The notes under the pieces were generated by a model. The model saw only the letters and a list, made by a program, of their open reading frames with translations, was not told the origin of the DNA and did no database searches. This document shows, piece after piece, positions 1 to 12,900 of a stretch of 64,000 bases of DNA. The translations under genes and the position numbers were made by a program. Numbering within the stretch: position 1 is the stretch's first letter; every line of letters starts with the position of its first letter. This DNA is from Neelides folsomi (lineage: Eukaryota; Arthropoda; Collembola; Neelipleona; Neelidae): positions 124,001 to 188,000 of the forward strand of contig JAQGBZ010000031.1 of assembly GCA_034687125.1 (NCBI GenBank). The letters are read 5' to 3'.

Positions 1-269
1 TGTTATTCTTCATCTCATCTTCAGCTCGTAGTCAGGTCCCTTCCATCATACAAACACATACACATTCGTCCGTCTTTCCCAGTCAGTTCTCATCTCTCCC
101 TTGGAAGAGACAAAAGAGGAATGCCCTCACAATGCAAATTCAATTCTGAATACCCAAATTACTATTTCTGACAGTCATGAGCATGGATTGCTGGGTAGGT
201 TGTTCAGCCCAGTCGCCCACAGGGAGCCAAACGTCGCTCTGCTCGGCCATGTGAAGTGTCCACAGGGCC

Positions 270-3176
270 ATGGTGGTGTTAGCGTGGCTCGGACTCACAC
301 TCGCTGCTCTTTGGCTCATCCCCATCCCGATCTCCTTCATCGCTTACAAAGTGTACGAGTACGAGGACCCAGAGGGGAAGCCAATTGACTCGGACGTTCT
401 ACTTGCCTCGTACGACTTTGTCATCGTCGGTGGAGGATCATCAGGTATTTTTTTTAAAAATTTACATATCCACCAAATACTGACTAATTACATACCATAT
501 TCTGATTTATTTCCATTGTCAAAATTCACTATGATCATTATTTACATACCAATACAGATACTTGAATTTTTTATCAAATGTCTCACTCAGTCCCTTACTT
601 AATTTTTTACAATTTTTACAATGCTTTCATTACCTAATTTCTCCCAACTCATCAGACACAAAACCGTAAATTTTAACTATTGATAATTAACAGTAAATGA
701 CTTGCAACGAGTCAGTAAAGGAATTTACTACTTTACATAAAAAATAAATAAGACTCTTTAAGATTGGACTCCTTGTTTTATAATTAGGTATTTATGTACA
801 TAGGTTCGGTTATTGCAACTCGGCTAAGCGAAGTTCCAGGATGGACAGTTTTGCTAATCGAAGCAGGAGGCCAAGAGCCGGAAATCATCTCAAACACTCC
901 AGCAATGGCTGGATATCTCCAGTTGTCAAATGTGGATTGGAGTTACAAGACCGAGCCGATGACCACTGCATGTTTAGGACTCAGAGGAGCAAGGTCAATC
1001 TTTATAATATATTTGTCTCTATCCACTCTCACCATCAATCACATTTAGCCTTTTGGATTAATTTGCATAAATTCAAATTCACAAGATAAATCCCTCCCTC
1101 ATCAATCTTTAACAATTCTTTTGTGACAGATCCAACTGGCCACGTGGGAAAGTAATCGGCGGGTCTTCGGTCCTCAACTACATGCTATACGTCCGCGGAA
1201 ACAAGAACGACTACGACCTTTGGGAATCGATGGGAAATCCCGGGTGGGGATCAGAACAAGCTCTTTACTACTTCAAAGTAAGACCATAGTTTAACCTTAG
1301 ATTAAGTTAGGTTAGTTCCCCTATTAGAAAACCACTAATGTTGAGTGTAAAGTAGAAAGCTGAAGACAACCGAAATCCCTATTTGGCCGCAACCGATTGG
1401 CACTCAGCCGGCGGTCCTCTCACTGTCCAAGAAGCTCCATGGCGGACTCCATTGGCCACTGCCTTCGTCCAAGGCGGGGTCGAACTCGGATATGAAAACC
1501 GTGACATCAATGGGGAATTCCAAACAGGATGGATGATTGCCCAAGGGACGATTCGTCGTGGAGGGCGGTGTAGTGCTTCAAGAGCTTATTTACGCCCAGT
1601 CCGACATCGTCCCAATCTCCATGTCATTCTCCATGCCCATGTGACCAAAGTCTTGATTGAGCCGATCCACAAACGAGCATGGGGGATCTCAATGTACTTC
1701 AATGGGAAATATCGAGTGATCCAGGCCAGGAAAGAAGTTGTTCTCACTGCGGGGGCCATTTCGACTCCGCATCTTCTCATGCTCTCTGGAATTGGACCTG
1801 CCGCCCACCTTCAGGAAATGGGAATCCCTCTCTTACAAGTAAACAATTATGATTTCATCTTTTCTTATCTGATTAAAGCTACAATAGCTTAATATTTAAC
1901 AATGCAATAATTTGAATAGGACGCTCCAGTAGGATACAATCTCCAAGATCATATTGGATTCGGAGGCCTTGTTTTTAAAGTGGATCAGCCAGTGACACTT
2001 GTTCAACCAAGATTCGAAAACCTCCAGTCTCTCATTCGTTTCTACATTGAAGGATCTGGGCCTCTGGTAATTAAATAATCCATTCCCTTTTAGTATCAAT
2101 ATTAATAATATTTAAAAATTAAATATGTTTACAATAATTAAGCATGATAATAACTAATTGTACTTATATATTCTTTTCAAATTTAGACTGTGCTTGGAGG
2201 AGTTGAAACACTTGCATTCGTTCACACCAAGTAAATTAAATATATTTTAAAAAGATAACTCCTTTAATCCTATTTAAAAATAATAAAAATTGATAACTAG
2301 AAAATATTATAATAATTAAAAGTTCGGATTGTTATTTGAATATTGATATTTAAAATCTCCCTAAACATGTTCTTTCTCTTATAAACAGATATTCAAACCG
2401 AAGTATTGATTGGCCCGATTGTCAATACCACATGATCCCTGGAAGCGTAGCAAGCGATGGAGGACTCACTCTCAGACATGCATTAGGTAATAAATCAAAT
2501 CATAATGAATATGAAAATGTCAATCCTAAAAATGATATGATTATGATTAAAAGAATGAAAACTGTATTATTTAAAGTCAAAACATTGATTGATTGATTCA
2601 ATTCATTGATTGACAGGTCTAAATGACGAGCTTTGGGAATCAGTGTACAAAGAGCTCTCCTTCACCGACACATACTCAGCTATCCCCGTTCTGCTCCGAC
2701 CAAGGAGCAAAGGACAGATCATACTCCAATCTCCCCATCCCTTCGTTCGCCCACTCATCTTCGCCAATTACTTGTCCGATCCTCGAGATGTTTTAATTAT
2801 CGTCGAAGGGATCAAAATCGCCCTTGCCCATTCCCAAACCCCATCCATGAAAAGGTTCAATCCCCGACTTCACGAAGTTCCTTATCCCAACTGTATCCAA
2901 TTTGGTCCATTTACTGATGAGTATTGGGCCTGTTGTGCTCGTCACTACACTTCCACAATTTACCATCCAGTGGGGACGGCAAAGATGGGCCCAGCAGATG
3001 ACCCAACTGCTGTTGTGGATCCAACACTTAAAGTTCACGGGATTCATAGTCTTCGTGTTGGAGACGCATCGATTATGCCAACTCTTGTGAGTGGAAATAC
3101 AAATGCTCCTGTCATCATGTGTGCTGAAAAGGCAGCCGACCTCATCAAACTCGACTGGGGTATTCCCATATATTGA
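270..3176 (+). CDS. GMC oxidoreductase 1 (glucose dehydrogenase-like flavoprotein), 8 exons
   Basis: Predicted FAD-dependent glucose-methanol-choline oxidoreductase of the insect glucose-dehydrogenase group, oxidising an alcohol or sugar whose identity cannot be read from sequence. Exons: 270-444, 804-993, 1130-1277, 1356-1838, 1920-2066, 2187-2230, 2389-2486, 2617-3176; all junctions are GT-AG and the phases close to give 614 aa. Residues 1-25 form a hydrophobic signal or anchor. The FAD dinucleotide motif GGGSSG (about 54-59) is split by intron 1. [12 protein letters not shown] and LSGIGP are GMC signatures. The C-terminus has YHPVGT (His about 545) and SGNTNAP (Asn about 589), the expected catalytic His/Asn region, so the enzyme looks intact. 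An out-of-frame upstream ATG frame (101-388) overlaps the start; the ATG at 270 is chosen because it gives the hydrophobic N-terminus. It is paralogous to the gene at 9,253-12,310 and appears to lie in an intron of the antisense flotillin-2 gene. The family is certain; the substrate is not. Confidence 0.9.
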
Positions 3177-3267
3177 AAGGATGTCCAAATTCTCACCTTT
3201 ACGTTCTTGCCAAATAAACCAAAAAACAAACATTCCCTTCATATGTGTACATGAACTTTGTAGATAA

Positions 3268-3273
3268 AATAAA
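3268..3273 (+). terminator. Likely polyadenylation signal of GMC oxidoreductase 1
   Basis: AATAAA lies about 90 bases after the stop codon of the first GMC gene. An earlier AATAAA sits at about 3213. Either could direct cleavage. Confidence 0.45.
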
Positions 3274-3960
3274 AGTGTTGAAGATGGGCGTGATGTCGTG
3301 AAGGACAAATTACCAAAAGTAAGTTGTTGCAACAATTGATAATATAATTACAAATAATTTATCTTATTTTACAACAATTCCTGTTTCAAAATCTATTTAT
3401 GTATACAAACCGCATTTGATAGATTTTAGTATTCCTATTTATATAAATTTTGTTAAAAATATATTGTATAATCTATTATAAATGTTTAAGATTGTTGATT
3501 TATATACTGAGCCATTAAATTATTAAAACGGCAACTCTTTGTTTTCAATGTTTAAATCTTCAACAGATGCACTTGTCAAATCAGAAATATGAGCAAGTCA
3601 TTCTAAGAAATTCGCACAGTCCATTCCCGTTATGCAATTTGGGTATCAAAAAGCAATAAAAGTGCATTCAGTACAATCAACCATAAAATACACATTACAT
3701 ACTTATTACTTATACGTTGTTAATAGTAGGGATGATTTTAACAAGAGTATTGTCTTCCTTTATCAGATGTAGTTATTGATATGAGGATAATAGACACATT
3801 CATCATTGAGTCCCTACTCTAACATTAGAGAGAAGGAAATTGAACAATATGATCATATCATAATCATAGACCAAGAATCCAAGAATGAGCAGATGAGACA
3901 GTTAATAGCAATAATAGTTAATCTTAATGATGGGGAAAAGATTTTGTTGAGAGATTTTAC
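3274..3960. other. Gene-free stretch between GMC1 and flotillin-2 exon 3
   Basis: This is AT-rich sequence with no coding-like frame. It probably holds the end of the GMC1 3' UTR and part of flotillin-2 intron 3. I looked on the minus strand for the next flotillin exon (the TVEE..YKDRDQF region) and did not find it. Confidence 0.6.
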
Positions 3961-6900
3961 CGAGTATGGCTCTCAGGTGGCCCTCGAGTGTTTGATTCAC
4001 CGTCATTTTGAGAGCCGTGATGGGGACGCCAAGGAATTGTTCAGCTGCCGTTCGGAGAAGATCCTCAGCTCTCATGATTTTGATTTGGGCGACGCCAGTC
4101 ACTGTCAGCGGGACCCCTTGGGCAGTCTCCACATGCTCGCACATGGGATTCACCGTCATTACCTGCAAAATACCTCTCATCATTATTCCACCCATCCTTT
4201 CCAAACTCCTTCCCTTTAATTCCCTAACAATTCCAAATTGAGCAGAGGTACATTCGCAATGAATTTAATAATATTATATCATGAATTATTATTAGCTATT
4301 TATTTCATATTGTTTAAATGTTGAATCTAGGAATGAAATAAAAAAACTAATCATGAATCAATGACCAAATTGACAACTGAACGGTTAAAATAATTTAATA
4401 ATAATTTTCACACAGTTCCTTTCCATAAGGTCGTCGTTCTTAAACATTCCTTCAAGTATCACAAATTAATCAAATACTAAATAAATTCCTAATAAATAAA
4501 TAAAAAGTCCACATTAGTTATTTAATTAACATTGTGTGACACGGGCAATTAGCAAGTAACATTAAGGTATGTCAAATAGTGAAAAAGTCCAAGTGGACAT
4601 GTGGAAATACAAGTTATTTTCTTTTTATTCCTCTCATGCTCGCGGTGGTTGGTGGTGAGAATCCAGGAAGGGACGAATATTCAAATTGAGTGGAAAAGAG
4701 TGCAATTAAGAATTTAGCGAAACAAGAAGAGGAATTAAAGAGGATGTGCGAATGTTTAATTGACGGTGGAAGAAAAGAGGTTATGCGTCGTCGTCTGTGA
4801 GAAAAAGGATAACTCAGCAAAATGTGAGCCCATTGCTCAATTCAAATGAGGAAGTCAACTATTGCTTTGGTCCAACCCTTCTCGTTCACTTCTAGGGAAA
4901 TGTTGAGTCAATCGAGTCTTCTGGAATCAGGCGTTTATTCCTCATCAATCATCCTCTCGTAGGTTCTCATGCATTATTTTAATTAAATCATATATCTTAA
5001 TGAACTAAATGAACCATTAGCTCTCCATATACCGAAGCACATCCTTGTTAAGACCGATTTGTAAGATTGTAAAACTAAGAAGATGAAAAAAATACCGGCG
5101 TAAGTAGGATGGAACAAGGGTAAGTGAATCGGCAATGTTTTTTATATCTTTGTACATTATACCTTTAATGACTAGTAATAAACTGTGTTGTAAAAATGAT
5201 CACCTCAAGGGAGAGTCTCTGTACATCTGTAACGAGCCACCAAGCCCATGCCCAACCACCAACAATCGTCAGCTTCTTTGTGGCTCCACAACATCCACCT
5301 GAAAATTAATAAATCATATACAATTACACTTTACAATCACTTCCTATTCTCCCCCACATTTCGACAACTTTCAATTAAATACTTGTTCATGACCAGTGAA
5401 GTTTAAATATTCTTCAATACCATGCAATTAGATGCAAATCATCCGTTTCTTCATCTTACTCATAAAACCAATTATATTAAAATATTTAGTAATTAACAAA
5501 AATAAGGTATGTATACAGAGAACACCCAACAATTAATATTGATGTATTATAGCCTCCGTCTCATAAACATAAACTACTAGTCGTGATTATCATTATAAAT
5601 GCCAATGAAATGAAATTGGTAGTGTGAGCACTAATAGGTAAATAAAACCATGATGTATCAATTTCAATTTTAATTATTTTATGATGAATTAATAATTATT
5701 GCCAATTCCCAATGTCTCATTACATCTCCTATATGCAATTTCCAACTTGAACTGTCTTTAAAACTTCAACAATCAACAATCATCGTTTCAAAAGTCTTAA
5801 TTGTCTAATCCCAAACAAACAGGTAAAAGTTGTAATGAAATTAAAATGTAAATAGCCATGAGGTTTAATGGAATGTACTTTACTTTAGTAGTATAAGTAG
5901 TTAAGTAGAAGTACTTCATTTCAATTTCATTTCAAATATATACTATTTTCATGTTTACGTTGAGAACCTTCTCACTTCTCTTTGTAATCCTCATTAATCT
6001 TTAATCTAAAGAATGAACATGAAGAGTCTTCCTTTGTTCCTCCCATATAAAGTAGTGTTAATTAAAGGAGTCATAAGACCGTTGGACTACTTTATTTATA
6101 AATTCGAATTAAAGTGGAGCTATTAGGACTTTCCTTACATGTGTTTGATTAAGAGAAAGAGAGAGATTCAAATCGGATGATGAGATCGGATGGAATGAGC
6201 TTCAAGTTGAGGGATCTAGAGAGATAAAACTCAGTTTCAAACAATCAGCCCATTTGAAGAGATGAAAAAAGAGAAAATGAGGAAGGCACTTGACGTGGGT
6301 AAACCTCGCCCTGAAATCCAATTTGACTCTCACTCTCCTTTTTATTTGCCATTTCCCCTCCCTCGCTCCATCAAACATGGAAAAGAAGGTAAACATTCAC
6401 GAATTCCCACAAAATCCCTCAGTGCGATGCCTAAAAACTCATTTATGAAGAATATGAACAAAATGTGTGTATGTTTAAACAAACGGTTGCGTAAGTCCCT
6501 TATAACATCTCAACTTTCAACTCAAGCTGCTCATCCGACCATCAACAAATGGTCATTATTACTTAAGCGAAAAATTGGAAAGTCTCAAAATCACGAGTGA
6601 AATAATGACAGGTGGTAGGAAAATTCGCCTTCACTAAACGGGATTTTATTTAAACTCGGACAATGACGGGCCATCATTCAAATTTAACACGGCGTCCCTC
6701 AAGCGAAAATTTAACATCAACTCAAGTATTACATATATTTCAAAAAACTCGCAAATTCTCTCACCTCTTTCATATTTTTAACAAATTCATTAAATCCAAT
6801 AAAATGAGCAATTAACTTCCATATTACCCAAATATTACATATAATATAAAAACAGAAAGGATAATTAAATTCACAAAGCATACAGAGTTTCTCAATTATT

Positions 6901-9900
6901 AATCATTCTTAAAACAAATAGTGCTAACTATTCGATGCAATTAGTGTTAATCATTTGGTGCAATTAGTGCTAATCATTTGATGCAAAAACTACAAATCCC
7001 CCCAAATCCGGCTTCTCTTATTTATGATTGTAAAAAAGGGAGGGTTGGAAAACGTTTAGTTGGATAATAAAAATTAAAGGATTGGTGAAGAATGTTGACA
7101 TAATATTGCATGGCTTCTATTTCCTTGAATGAGGGGGGTAGTCAAAAGGGTTAAAGATTAGCCGTGAACTGGCGGAGCTTCTTTAGTAAGGGGGAAAAGG
7201 GTCAGGTGTAGGGGAGTCCCTACATCTCTCATCACCTGGTAGCCCTCTCTCCTACCAATAATCATGAGACATTGGATGAGGGAGAGAATCGACCCAAAAA
7301 TCCACAGTTTTCCTTTTCACCTCACTCACACACTGACCCCGATCAGATGGAATCCAAGACTTCTCACACTCACTTCCCTCCTCCTTCACCCAACACTCCA
7401 AGAGTCAACTGGGACAAAAGCCAACCGGCTCTGGTGATTTGAAATCAAAAGTGAACTTCGTTTCTCCTAGTCAAACACGTTTCCAGTATTAACATGTGAA
7501 GTTGGGAGATTAAAACTCGGTTTATGGATTGCAACAGGACGATATTGAGGTTCGTAATATAATCATCAATAATCAATTACCTATAATATAATCTAATCAT
7601 TATATCCATCTCACTACTCTTATTTTCATTATTCATACATTTCAATAGACCAGGATTAAAAGTCCCATTATTACAAATTTTCCCCATTGTCATTTTTGAC
7701 TTTCTGTCTTATCACGAATTGGCATTTGTAAAATCTTAAATTCAAAGAATCCCACGTGCAAAGTTAAAGACTTGATACTTTATAATTTTTTTACAAGAGA
7801 TGTTTACATACAATTACAATTGTAAAATTTGTATTCAATTTTCCAATCACAATGTCTTTGAACTTCCAATTACATTTAATTGAGTTGACATAAACAGCCG
7901 GCTTAGAGATGCAATGCACGGAATTGAGATAATTCCTATCCAAACAACTTGACTTAATTGGATAGACCCAATAGTTTAGAATCATTTGCACATACTTCTA
8001 GATAAATACTTGTGAATAAATATTATAATTTTCAAGAAAGTTGGGCGAATCTCTTCATGAACCATTCGTTAATGGGAGGTTGAGGGTCAAAGAAAAATGA
8101 AAATTTGTTATTTCACTTCGTTAGGACTTGAATGGGTCATTTCAACTTCACTCTCTCCCTCTGCTTTCCTGTTCTGCTCATTTTTTAATCTTTCTCCTGC
8201 CAATATTGAGTCAATTCATAATTCTTATTCCATCATAGAAAAGAAAAGGTAACAAATTCGCATCTCCACCATAGACATTAAAATCAAATAAAAAAACTTA
8301 TTAAATCCCCATCAAACCCATCAACGCCCAATGAAACAAAAAACTCTCCATTGAAAAGTCAAATACCAAAAGACTTAGCAAATCCCAAACAATGAGAATA
8401 TTAAGAATAAGAATATAAAACAGTTTTAATAACTTTAACTTATGGTTATTAACTGGCCCAAATATGAAAAATGACAATAGAATCGTTCTAATTGTAAATT
8501 GGTGAGATTCATTAGAACAATAAAAATTAGCTTGGCATTGGGCAATTGTTACAATTGGTACTTGAATGGTTAAATCAATCCACCAATTACTTTAAAAATG
8601 AAGTACCCAATAACCAGAGTTGAGAATTAAGATGAGGTAATATTATTATGTTCGCTCTATTCTTCCAACCACACGTCTTTGACCAAATTACACAATGAGT
8701 ATTCCACGCGAACGACCAGGAAGACGAATAACCCATAACAGGCCATGAATGAGCGTATGGATTTACAAATCTTGATTCCAAATCCCTTCTCGTGTCTACT
8801 CATTTTGCGTCTTGCCCTATGAGGTAATTCCCATTTACATCTTGATCTACATTCAATGATGAATCTCACGTGGCCTAGACGTTACTCAAAATGAAAAAAA
8901 AACCTGTAATCATATTATACACTATTGATCAAAGAGTAACCCAAACCCTCAAGACCATTTTTTCCATTCCATCTACGAGTCAGTGGCAATGATAGGGAAT
9001 GACCAATCCCATAGAGAAGTAACAAGTATTTAATTGCATCTCAATCGACTTCAACATCGAACATCAACTTAGGGTTAGCTAGGCTCCTCCAAACAGGAAT
9101 AATTGGAAATATTGGTCATATAATTTAATGTCTTGTGCCAAGTCAAGGTTTTCTTTCATTACAAAATGGTTCAAAAGAATGTTTGGTGACTCTTTAAATT
9201 AATTTTTCATTTCAGTTTGTCCCAGACGGTGGTGACTACTAGATGATAAGAAATGGCTGTTTTAGCGACGGCGGGGGTTATGACGGCGGGGCTATGGATG
9301 CTCCCCGTCCTAATGGGAATGATGGGATATATGAAATACGATTCCATCGATCCAGAGTCACATCCAAGGAGTGTACGCTCCGTAGAAAAAGAGTAAGTCA
9401 TTTATTTACAATTCATTCTTAATTAAAATAAAATACTAAAAATTCTTGAAGACTTTGATAGTAATTCTGTGAAATCATTTAACTGTGACATAGGTATGAC
9501 TTTGTTATAGTGGGAGCCGGGTCCGCCGGATCCGTCCTAGCAAATAGACTGAGCGAAATTCCAGAATGGAAAATTCTACTTCTTGAAGCTGGTGGAGATG
9601 AAAATGAAATTTCAGACGTCCCAGCCGTCGCCGCTTATCTCCAACTTACAAAAATTGATTGGCAGTACAAAACAGAACCTCAACCTACAGCATGTCTTGG
9701 TCTCACAGGTAGGCTTTTAAAATTATCTCACCACTTAATTAAATAATTAGCTTTGAAGCCTTTGTCTAAATTCTCTAAATTAATTAATTAACAAATTCCA
9801 GACGGGAGATGCAATTGGCCGAGAGGAAAAGTTCTCGGAGGTTCATCTGTTTTAAATTACATGCTCTACGTCCGAGGAAATAAAAAGGACTACGACCAAT

Positions 9901-12900
9901 GGGAAAACGCTGGAAATCCAGGATGGGGTTATGATACTGTCCTTAAATATTTCAAGGTAAACACCACTGTTAAATATTTTTTATGAAACAAAATCCATTA
10001 ATGTAATACTTGTTAGAATAACCAAATATGTAAAATACCGTTGATAAAATCATGGTTCTCATAATTAAGAAATTGACCATTTTTTACTTTGTACAGAAAT
10101 CGGAAGACAATAGAAATCCTTATTTGGCCAACACGGATTATCATTCCTCTGGCGGCTACCTCACCGTTCAAGAAGCCCCATGGAGAACTCCATTAGCCAC
10201 GGCCTTCGTCGAAGCCGGCATGGAGATGGGATATGAGAACAGAGACGGAAATGGAGAAAAGCAAACAGGCTTCATGATAGCTCAAGGGACTGTGCGAAGA
10301 GGATCGCGTTGTAGTTGTGCTAAGGTAAATTTAATCCCTTTCAAAACTTTCAATAAAACATTTTCACCGTAATATGATCACAGTTCAATAGATATGCCTC
10401 CATATTTTATAGGTATTAAGGTGTATACTAAATACATTATTTGAATACCACATGTAGAGTATGTCTATAAACTAAATCTATCATATTGGACTTGTTTATT
10501 CCAAGTTCCACCCTTTTCCCTCAAGAAAGAGTTAAGTGTTTTATTTTTCTCTTAAGGCATTCCTCCGACCCGTAAGGAATAGACCCAACCTTGACATTGC
10601 GATGGAGTCCCATGCCACCAAAATCATATTTGATGATAACAAAAGAGCCGTCGGTGTGACATTCTCAAGGAACGGAAGGCTTCAGACTGTAAGAGCTAAG
10701 AGGGAAGTTATCATTTCCAGCGGAGCTATCAATTCCCCTCAACTGCTTATGCTTTCGGGCATTGGCCCGGCTCCTCATTTGAAAGAAATGGGAATTCCAG
10801 TAATTAAGGTAAACCAATATGACAAAAAATATCCTCTCTTTATAAAACAATAGAAAAAGAGCTTAATTGAAATAGAAATTCCTCAATTTTCTCTAATTGT
10901 CTTAAATTGGTTAATTTACTTTGATAGAATGCACCTGTTGGAGAAAATCTCCAAGATCATATTGGCTTTGGCGGCCTCGTCTTTCTCGTTGATCAACCCA
11001 TATCAATGATGCAGTCAAGATACGAAAATCTTGCTTCACTCCTACAATATGCAATGTACGGAGCTGGACCTCTCACAATATTAGGCAAGTTCTTGTTGGT
11101 TTACCTATATGACAATTATTGTACCAATATGTAGCAATAATTTATTTTATCAGATCTAATATCCACTTCAAATTAATCTGATAAGATAATCTTTAATATG
11201 AGAATATGACTGATAATCTTACCAATAATAATAATTTCAGGTGGTGTCGAAGGACTCGCTTGGGTCAACACAAAATATGCAAATGTTACTGAAGAATTCC
11301 CTGACATTGAATTTCATTTTGTTGCTGGATCGTAAGTTCATAAAATACAAATAATATTTTAATTTTATAATCGGTTAAAATAACAGGATTTAAATTATTT
11401 CAACTTAATTTATAGAGCCGTCTCAGATGGAGGAAAGCAAGTAAAGAAAGCTCATGGGATCTCAGACAAAACGTACAACGAGATGTTTCGACCCATCCAA
11501 TTCAGGGACACATGGTCAGTGCTCCCTATGATCCTCCGACCCTACAGCAAAGGATACCTCAAATTGAGAACGACAAATCCTATGGATAAAATCCTCATTT
11601 ATCCAAACTACATGACAGGTAAAGTCAAAAAAACATTCATTCTTAATGTTTGATGAACATGCCAAGGTAAACTTTCTTAAAGAATACAAACAAAACTCAA
11701 TGATTTAATACATTCGAAAGACTCACAATGAGAAAAAGCTATTTGGATTTGTTGCAGACGAGCGAGACGTGAAGATTTTAGTCGAAGGAACAAAAATCGC
11801 AATTGCCATGAGTCAAACTGACGCATTTCAAAAGTTCAACTCGAGGTTGAATCCAAACAGGATGCCGGGTTGTAAACATCACGAACCATGGAGTGATGAC
11901 TATTGGGCTTGTGCCATACGGTAATCCATTTATAATATATAATTTGAAATCAATGACCTAAACGATCAAAATTCACAATCTATTTAACCTCAACAACTTC
12001 GTCCTCATCAAATATTTATTCCTTCAAATTGACTTTTTTCAGACATTACACCGTCACCATTTACCATCATAGTGGAACGGCCAAAATGGGCCCACCCAAC
12101 GACCCAACGGCCGTCGTCGACAGTCGACTTCGTGTCTACGGTGTGAAAAACCTCCGAGTGGTGGACGCATCCATCATGCCAAATGTCGTGAGCGGAAACA
12201 CGAATGCTCCAACCATAATGATCGGTGAAAAAGCTTCGGACATGATAAAGGAAGACTGGGGAGAAAATACCATTCCCATCCCACCGCCCATCTCTTCTAA
12301 TGCAAATTAGCGGATTCCCTCGGCGGAATGCCCAGGCCTATCTCCCTATCCAAACTATTGATTCCCAACATGTTGAATGTTGCAACTTCTGTCAACCCCC
12401 CGCAGATACTTCAAATCCCAAGTTCCAGACTTTCCCATAAACTGTGAGTTGTTTGTGCTATGTATTTCGGTACATTTGCCCTCATTTCTCAAATAAACCT
12501 CACAAGCCGTCAAAACCAATGATGTCATCCTATTGAAACTCTACTATGAGTGAAATCTTTACACAGTCAATGAGAAAGTGAAGTTTAATGAATTTTAAAT
12601 TGATGGATTTTATAAAACTAGATTCGTAGAAGAATTGTCACGCTTATCAAAAATTGTTCAACATTCCAAACAATTACAAATATAGTGTGAAGTGAATAAA
12701 ATTGATACTGTACAAGATAAATATTATGGATTTTAAATCCAAAATAAAATATAATTTAATTTTATGTCTTCAAGAGTGCCTTCTCGATGCTGTCATTCCA
12801 GTGATCATTTCTCAATCTAATGTCCTAATCTCATAAAAGTGGTTTTGGACCATTGTCCTATGAATGTATTTATATTGAATCAATTATAATACCACAATAA

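Noticed and set aside
101-388. Upstream 95-codon frame considered as the real start of GMC1
   Set aside because: It is out of frame with the FAD motif and has no homology; it may act only as an upstream frame.
2793-3335. 180-codon minus-strand frame over the end of GMC1
   Set aside because: It lies opposite the highly conserved GMC C-terminal exon and shows no homology; in particular it does not match flotillin.
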